Shown here in pieces: positions 14,623 through 19,034 of a stretch of 19,034 nt of DNA. This DNA comes from Flavobacteriaceae bacterium (GTDB taxonomy: Bacteria > Bacteroidota > Bacteroidia > Flavobacteriales > Flavobacteriaceae). The notes under the pieces are model-generated. The model was not told the origin of the DNA. It made no database searches and saw only the letters and a list, made by a program, of their open reading frames with translations. How positions within the stretch are numbered: the stretch's first letter is position 1; each line of letters begins with the position of its first letter. A program made the position numbers and the translations under genes. Where the stretch lies: contig CATEMS010000284.1 in assembly GCA_949507465.1 (NCBI GenBank), positions 1 through 19,034 on the forward strand, in the 5' to 3' direction.

Positions 14623-17600
14623 ATGAGCAAAAAACTTGTTCGCTCTTTATTTAGAGAGTCTTCTTCACAACTAGCATTAAAAACCCAGCTTAATGAGCAA
14701 AATAGGGATAACTGTGTGGTGTCGGGACTTGTTGGAAGCGCTCTGTCTATTGTTGTTGCCCAGATGTTTGAGCAAACAGCAAGACCCTTTCTACTTATCT
14801 TAAATGACAAAGAACAAGCGGCATATCATCTCAATGATTTAGAAAATTTACTTGGAGATCAAAACGTGCTTTTCTATCCAGGGAGCTATAGAAGACCTTA
14901 TCAAATAGAAGAGACAGACAACGCAAATGTTTTGCTACGAAGTGAGGTATTGAACCGCATTAACTCTAGAAAAAAACCCGCGCTTATTGTTACATACCCA
15001 GAAGCATTATTTGAAAAGGTAGTTACAAAAAAAGAGCTAGAAAAAAACACACTAAAAGTGTGTGTTGGAGACCACCTCTCTATTGATTTTGTGAATGAGG
15101 TGTTGTTTGAATACAATTTTAAAAGGGTAGATTTTGTAACTGAACCAGGAGAGTTTTCTGTCAGAGGGGGGATTTTAGATGTATTTTCTTTTAGCAACGA
15201 TGAGCCCTACAGAATCGAATTCTTTGGAGATGAAATTGACTCTATAAGAACCTTTGATGTAGAAACACAACTCTCTCTCGAGGGGTTAAAAAAAGTGTTT
15301 GTAATTCCTAACGTAGAAAACAAACTACTGGAAGAAAACAGAGAAAGTTTTTTAAAATACATTTCAGGGAAAACTGTTGTCTGCCTAAAAGATCAAGAAA
15401 TAGTAACCGGCGCCATAGACACTCTTTTCTCTAAAGCAATACAGTCATATAACAATTTGAAAGGAGAGGTTAAAAGAAACTCTCCTGATATGTTATTTTG
15501 CAACTCAGAGCTATTAAATAAACAATTTGAAGGGTTTAAAACAATAACCTTTGCAAATACAAGCTCCGCAAGGTTGCATAAAAAGCCAGGAGACACCCTT
15601 AAAAACAGTAGCTCCATACCAATAAGCTTTAACACCACACCCCAACCCTCCTTTAACAAACAGTTTGATTTACTAATTGAAAATTTAAATCAAAATACAG
15701 CTAAGGGATTTACCAACTATATTTTCTGTAGCAGCAAACAGCAAGCAAAACGGTTTGAAGATATTTTTGCAGATGCCAAGGTAGATGTAACTCAATTTGA
15801 GACTGTGGTTTTTCCTCTCTACCAAGGTTTTATTGACCAACAAAGCAAACATGTTTGTTACACAGACCATCAAGTCTTTGAGCGCTACCATAAATTTAAT
15901 TTAAAAAACGGATACGCAAAAAAACAAGCCATAACCTTAAAAGAATTAAACAACCTTGTGGTGGGTGATTATGTAACTCATATCGATCACGGAATAGGAA
16001 AGTTTGGAGGTTTGCAAAAAATTGAGGTGGAGGGCAAACAACAAGAAGCCATTAAATTAATATATGGAGAGCGTGATATTTTATATCTAAGCATACATTC
16101 ACTTCATAAAATTTCAAAATACACCGGAAAAGATGGTACGGTCCCAAAAATTTACAAATTAGGGAGTGCTGCCTGGAAAAAACTAAAACAAAAAACAAAA
16201 GCGAGGGTCAAACACATCGCTTTTAACTTAATAGAATTGTATGCAAAAAGAAGGTTGCAAAAAGGGTTTCAATATGATCGAGATAGCTATTTGCAACACG
16301 AGTTAGAATCTAGCTTTATCTTTGAGGACACCCCAGATCAGTCCACCGCAACCGCCGATGTAAAAGCAGACATGGAGAGTGAGCGCCCTATGGATAGATT
16401 AATTTGTGGTGACGTTGGGTTTGGGAAAACAGAAGTTGCAGTTCGGGCAGCTTTTAAAGCCGTTGATAATGGCAAACAAGTTGCTGTTTTGGTTCCCACC
16501 ACCATATTGGCATTTCAACACTTTAAAACCTTTAGCGAAAGATTAAATACAATGCCTGTGGCAGTTGATTACCTGAACAGATTTAGAACTGCCAAAGAAC
16601 GTAAAAGTGTGTTGGAAAACTTAAAAAATGGAAGGTTAGATATCGTTATTGGTACCCACCAACTGGTAAGCAAAGCAATTGAATTTAAAGACCTTGGACT
16701 ATTAATTATTGATGAAGAACAAAAATTTGGAGTTGCCGTAAAAGACAAATTAAAAACAATCAAAGAAAATGTAGATACCCTCACCCTAACAGCTACTCCA
16801 ATACCAAGAACACTTCAGTTTTCACTTATGGCCGCCAGAGATTTGAGTGTTATCACAACTCCTCCTCCCAACAGGCATCCTGTTCAGACTAGCGTGATAC
16901 GTTTTAGTCAGCAACTCATTAGAGATGCCATTATCTATGAAATATCTAGAGGAGGGCAAACCTTCTTTGTACACAACCGTATAGAAAACATCCAGGAAGT
17001 TGCAGGCATGATACAACGTTTGGTTCCGGACGCTAAAATTGGCATTGGGCACGGGCAATTGGAGGGTAAAAAACTAGAAGCACTTATGTTAAAATTTATG
17101 AATAATGAATTTGATGTGCTGGTGGCTACCACCATTATAGAAAGTGGTCTGGATGTCTCTAATGCAAATACGATATTTATAAACAATGCAAATAACTTTG
17201 GCCTGAGTGATCTTCATCAAATGAGAGGTCGTGTGGGTAGAAGTAATAAAAAGGCTTTTTGTTATTTTATAACACCACCGTATGCTGCCATGACAGATGA
17301 TGCTAGAAAAAGAATCACAGCCCTTGAACAGTTTAGTGATTTGGGTAGCGGAATTAACATAGCCATGAAAGATCTGGAAATTAGGGGAGCTGGAGATTTA
17401 TTAGGAGGTGAACAAAGTGGGTTTATCAATGAAATAGGGTTTGAAACCTATCAAAAAATATTAGCAGAGGCCATACAAGAGCTCAAAGAAAAGGAGTTTA
17501 AAGAATTGTATGAAACCACCGATACAGATTATAAAAACAGAACTTTTGTAAAAGAGGTGACCATCGATACAGATTTTGAATTGTTATTCCCTGATCAATA

Positions 17601-18012
17601 CATCAACAACATTACCGAAAGGTTAAACCTTTACACCAAGCTAGCTGAAATTAAAGATCAAGCTGGCTTAAATACATTTCAAAAAACACTGGAGGATCGC
17701 TTTGGAGAGCTGCCTCCACAAGTGGTCTCCTTATTTGATAGTGTGCGTATCAAATGGATTGCCATAAAAATGGGGCTTGAACGGGTAATTATCAAGCAGG
17801 GCCGCTTTATTGGGTATTTTATAAGTGACCAACAAAGTGATTTTTATCAAACCAAAAACTTTTCTAAAGTGCTAGACTTTGCACAAAACAACCCAGATAG
17901 GGTTAAAATAAAAGAAAAAAATACTCGAAAAGGGCTGCGCTTATTACTCACCATAGAACAGGTTTCTTCCATATCAAAGGCCTTATCTATACTGCAGAAA
18001 GCCGCTTTATGA
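14623..18012 (+). CDS. mfd: transcription-repair coupling factor
   Basis: Mfd is an ATP-driven DNA translocase that removes RNA polymerase stalled at lesions and recruits UvrA for nucleotide excision repair. The 1129 residues follow the standard order: a UvrB-like N-terminal module with YPGSYRRPYQIEE and FSVRGGILDVFS; the RNA polymerase-interaction domain, starting at DYVTHIDHGIGKFGGL (about 449-464); and the RecG-like motor, with Walker A GDVGFGKTE (596-604), DEEQ (697-700), TATPIPRTL, TTIIESGLDV and LHQMRGRVGR (864-873). The C-terminal UvrA-masking domain contains ERLNLYTKLAEI and LEDRFGELPPQV. I chose the ATG at 14623; the frame extends three codons to a TTG at 14614, but that TTG lies inside the -7 box. 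It converges on yraN with 15 bases between stops. Confidence 0.97.
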   Translation: MSKKLVRSLFRESSSQLALKTQLNEQNRDNCVVSGLVGSALSIVVAQMFEQTARPFLLILNDKEQAAYHLNDLENLLGDQNVLFYPGSYRRPYQIEETDNANVLLRSEVLNRINSRKKPALIVTYPEALFEKVVTKKELEKNTLKVCVGDHLSIDFVNEVLFEYNFKRVDFVTEPGEFSVRGGILDVFSFSNDEPYRIEFFGDEIDSIRTFDVETQLSLEGLKKVFVIPNVENKLLEENRESFLKYISGKTVVCLKDQEIVTGAIDTLFSKAIQSYNNLKGEVKRNSPDMLFCNSELLNKQFEGFKTITFANTSSARLHKKPGDTLKNSSSIPISFNTTPQPSFNKQFDLLIENLNQNTAKGFTNYIFCSSKQQAKRFEDIFADAKVDVTQFETVVFPLYQGFIDQQSKHVCYTDHQVFERYHKFNLKNGYAKKQAITLKELNNLVVGDYVTHIDHGIGKFGGLQKIEVEGKQQEAIKLIYGERDILYLSIHSLHKISKYTGKDGTVPKIYKLGSAAWKKLKQKTKARVKHIAFNLIELYAKRRLQKGFQYDRDSYLQHELESSFIFEDTPDQSTATADVKADMESERPMDRLICGDVGFGKTEVAVRAAFKAVDNGKQVAVLVPTTILAFQHFKTFSERLNTMPVAVDYLNRFRTAKERKSVLENLKNGRLDIVIGTHQLVSKAIEFKDLGLLIIDEEQKFGVAVKDKLKTIKENVDTLTLTATPIPRTLQFSLMAARDLSVITTPPPNRHPVQTSVIRFSQQLIRDAIIYEISRGGQTFFVHNRIENIQEVAGMIQRLVPDAKIGIGHGQLEGKKLEALMLKFMNNEFDVLVATTIIESGLDVSNANTIFINNANNFGLSDLHQMRGRVGRSNKKAFCYFITPPYAAMTDDARKRITALEQFSDLGSGINIAMKDLEIRGAGDLLGGEQSGFINEIGFETYQKILAEAIQELKEKEFKELYETTDTDYKNRTFVKEVTIDTDFELLFPDQYINNITERLNLYTKLAEIKDQAGLNTFQKTLEDRFGELPPQVVSLFDSVRIKWIAIKMGLERVIIKQGRFIGYFISDQQSDFYQTKNFSKVLDFAQNNPDRVKIKEKNTRKGLRLLLTIEQVSSISKALSILQKAAL

Positions 18013-18027
18013 CAGCTGTTGTGAAGG

Positions 18028-18387
18028 CTAAAAGTAGTAAAATGCATCTTTAAGGTGCGTAATGTTTTGTACCGATTTATTTTTTACAATAGCCAAAATA
18101 TCAAACCTAGCCTCTAAGGTAATATTGTTTGAGATTAAATACTGGTTGGCTGCAAAAAGTAGCATGTTTATTTTTTCTTCACTTACAAAAGATTGCGGAT
18201 CTCCAAAATAGTTGCTGGATCTTGTCTTGACCTCAACAATAATTATTTTAGCATCTTTTGTTGCAATGATATCTATCTCTGCTTTTTGAAATCTCCAGTT
18301 TCGCTCTAAGATGATGTAATTGTTTTGTAATAGATAGCCTAGGGCAAGAGATTCTCCCAGGCGTCCTAAATCTGTATGGGTTGCCAT
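18028..18387 (-). CDS. YraN/UPF0102 family putative endonuclease
   Basis: A 119-residue protein with the family hallmarks. GRLGE (8-12) is followed by LERNWRFQKAEIDIIA (27-42) and VEVKTR (51-56). Asp39, Glu52 and Lys54 form the D...ExK pattern of restriction-endonuclease-like nucleases, and FDILAI with the ending DAFYYF is typical. The fold and metal site are predicted from the family; the cellular role of YraN proteins is not settled. It is cytoplasmic and of normal length. It lies 67 bases downstream of the LD-carboxypeptidase gene in the same direction and is probably in the same transcript, as in many Bacteroidota genomes (from memory). The ATG at 18387 gives MATHTDLGRLGE, the usual start. 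Confidence 0.92.
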   Translation of the reverse strand: MATHTDLGRLGESLALGYLLQNNYIILERNWRFQKAEIDIIATKDAKIIIVEVKTRSSNYFGDPQSFVSEEKINMLLFAANQYLISNNITLEARFDILAIVKNKSVQNITHLKDAFYYF

Positions 18388-18439
18388 TGTTTATGTTTTA
18401 AAAAAATGGCTATAAAAGGAGAGTTTCTTAGTTATAAAT

Positions 18440-18458
18440 TTAAGCAATTATTGCTTAA
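18440..18458 (-). terminator. short perfect hairpin at the LD-carboxypeptidase stop
   Basis: TTAAGCAA (18440-18447) and TTGCTTAA (18451-18458) form an eight-pair stem around TTA. The stem includes the stop codon at 18457-18455. It is A+T-rich and lacks a strong T tail in the direction of transcription, so it may instead affect mRNA stability or be a chance palindrome. Confidence 0.25.
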
Positions 18459-19034
18459 TTATAAGTCTTGTGGTAACTTAAAGTTGCCTGTTTTGAAGTT
18501 ACCACTAGGGTGGCTTTTGTGCCAAAAACCAGCGCTCTGTTATCATGAATATGACCAGCAGGGAAATTAAAACAGACCGGATATTGGTATTCTTCTACTG
18601 CTTCAAAAATAATTTGATGAGCCGTTTTACCAAAGGCGATTGTATTGTCTCGCATCTGGCTCATACCCCCTACAATGAGACCTGCAAGGTTTGTAAGGCG
18701 GCCACTTCTTTTCAAATTTTGCATCATTCTATCTATGTGATATAACATTTCATCAAGATCTTCAATAAACAAGATTTTTCCTTGCCAGTCTAGCTCACTT
18801 GGGCTGTCTAATATACTGTACAAAACAGAGAGGTTTCCGCCAACTAAAATGCCTGATGCCTTGCCACTTCTTGACAGCAATGAAGAATCTAAGCTATAGC
18901 TAATACCAGGGTGTTCTCCAAAAAGCGCTTGTTGCAATGTATCTCTTGTGGCCCGTGATTTTTTTTCTATCTCCAAACTCATTTGCCCATGAATGGTTGG
19001 GATATTTAGTCTATTAATATGGCTGTGTAATACG
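18455..19034 (-). CDS. LD-carboxypeptidase (peptidase S66), C-terminal part
   Basis: The frame stays open to the right edge, where VLHSHINRLNIPTIHGQM is encoded before the internal methionine at 18982. This is therefore the last 193 or so residues of a longer protein whose N-terminus lies outside. The family removes the terminal D-alanine from murein tetrapeptides (L,D bond) during cell wall recycling. LHSH...NIPTIHGQM and SGILVGGNLSVL are family segments. The catalytic glutamate is probably in LFIEDLDE and the catalytic histidine in FPAGHIHDN. The serine nucleophile, normally in the N-terminal half, is not visible here. It probably forms an operon with yraN. The partial state results from the window edge and is not damage. 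Confidence 0.9.
   Translation of the reverse strand, partial: VLHSHINRLNIPTIHGQMSLEIEKKSRATRDTLQQALFGEHPGISYSLDSSLLSRSGKASGILVGGNLSVLYSILDSPSELDWQGKILFIEDLDEMLYHIDRMMQNLKRSGRLTNLAGLIVGGMSQMRDNTIAFGKTAHQIIFEAVEEYQYPVCFNFPAGHIHDNRALVFGTKATLVVTSKQATLSYHKTYN

Noticed and set aside
18376..18570. Plus-strand open frame across the yraN/LD-carboxypeptidase gap
   Set aside because: It overlaps both real minus-strand genes and has no recognisable features.
1..19034. CRISPR array, insertion sequence, tRNA or phage attachment site
   Set aside because: No regularly spaced repeats, transposase motifs, tRNA-like segments or integrase genes were seen on reading both strands.

Overview
The window looks like chromosomal DNA of a flavobacterium (Bacteroidota, Flavobacteriia). 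It is A+T-rich, Shine-Dalgarno sequences are weak or absent, and several genes carry a Bacteroidota-type -7 box (TAnnTTTG) close to the start codon. The proteins match flavobacterial housekeeping families (DUF4286, DUF6428, a KFGGASVKDA-type aspartate kinase). Flavobacteriia is an inference from these traits, because no rRNA gene is present. I see no tRNA, rRNA, CRISPR array, insertion sequence, integrase or phage gene.

Layout. Positions 2-523 hold the C-terminal end of an HTTM/vitamin-K-gamma-carboxylase-like membrane protein, followed by a possible 35-residue membrane peptide. serS (831-2102) follows and ends at a good hairpin terminator. Next is a compact plus-strand run of a secreted TPR protein, a DUF4286 protein, rsmA and mgtE (2210-6507); rsmA and mgtE overlap. 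A small cupin gene follows. A plus-strand trio then encodes a D-2-hydroxyacid dehydrogenase, a Cys-tailed DUF6428 protein and a thioredoxin-type arsenate reductase (7004-8918). The arsenate reductase gene overlaps, tail to tail, the minus-strand pair of GNAT acetyltransferase and aspartate kinase. The acetyltransferase gene diverges from fbp, and the gap between them holds a symmetric inverted repeat. fbp converges on acs with 3 bases between stops. acs diverges from a long TspO-like membrane protein gene, which is followed by mfd. mfd converges on a minus-strand pair: a YraN-type putative nuclease and the C-terminal part of an S66 LD-carboxypeptidase that runs off the right edge.

Function. 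Most genes are core metabolism and information processing: seryl-tRNA charging, 16S rRNA dimethylation, Mg2+ transport, aspartate-family amino acids, gluconeogenesis, acetate activation, transcription-coupled repair and peptidoglycan recycling. The accessory part is 6.5-8.9 kb, with the cupin and the arsenic-type genes; no ArsR or arsenite efflux pump is seen. I found no clearly new defence or mobile system. The points most worth checking are the fbp/acetyltransferase inverted repeat, the arsenate reductase with its DUF6428 partner, promoter boxes that nearly touch start codons, and a short protein-like antisense frame before the cupin gene.
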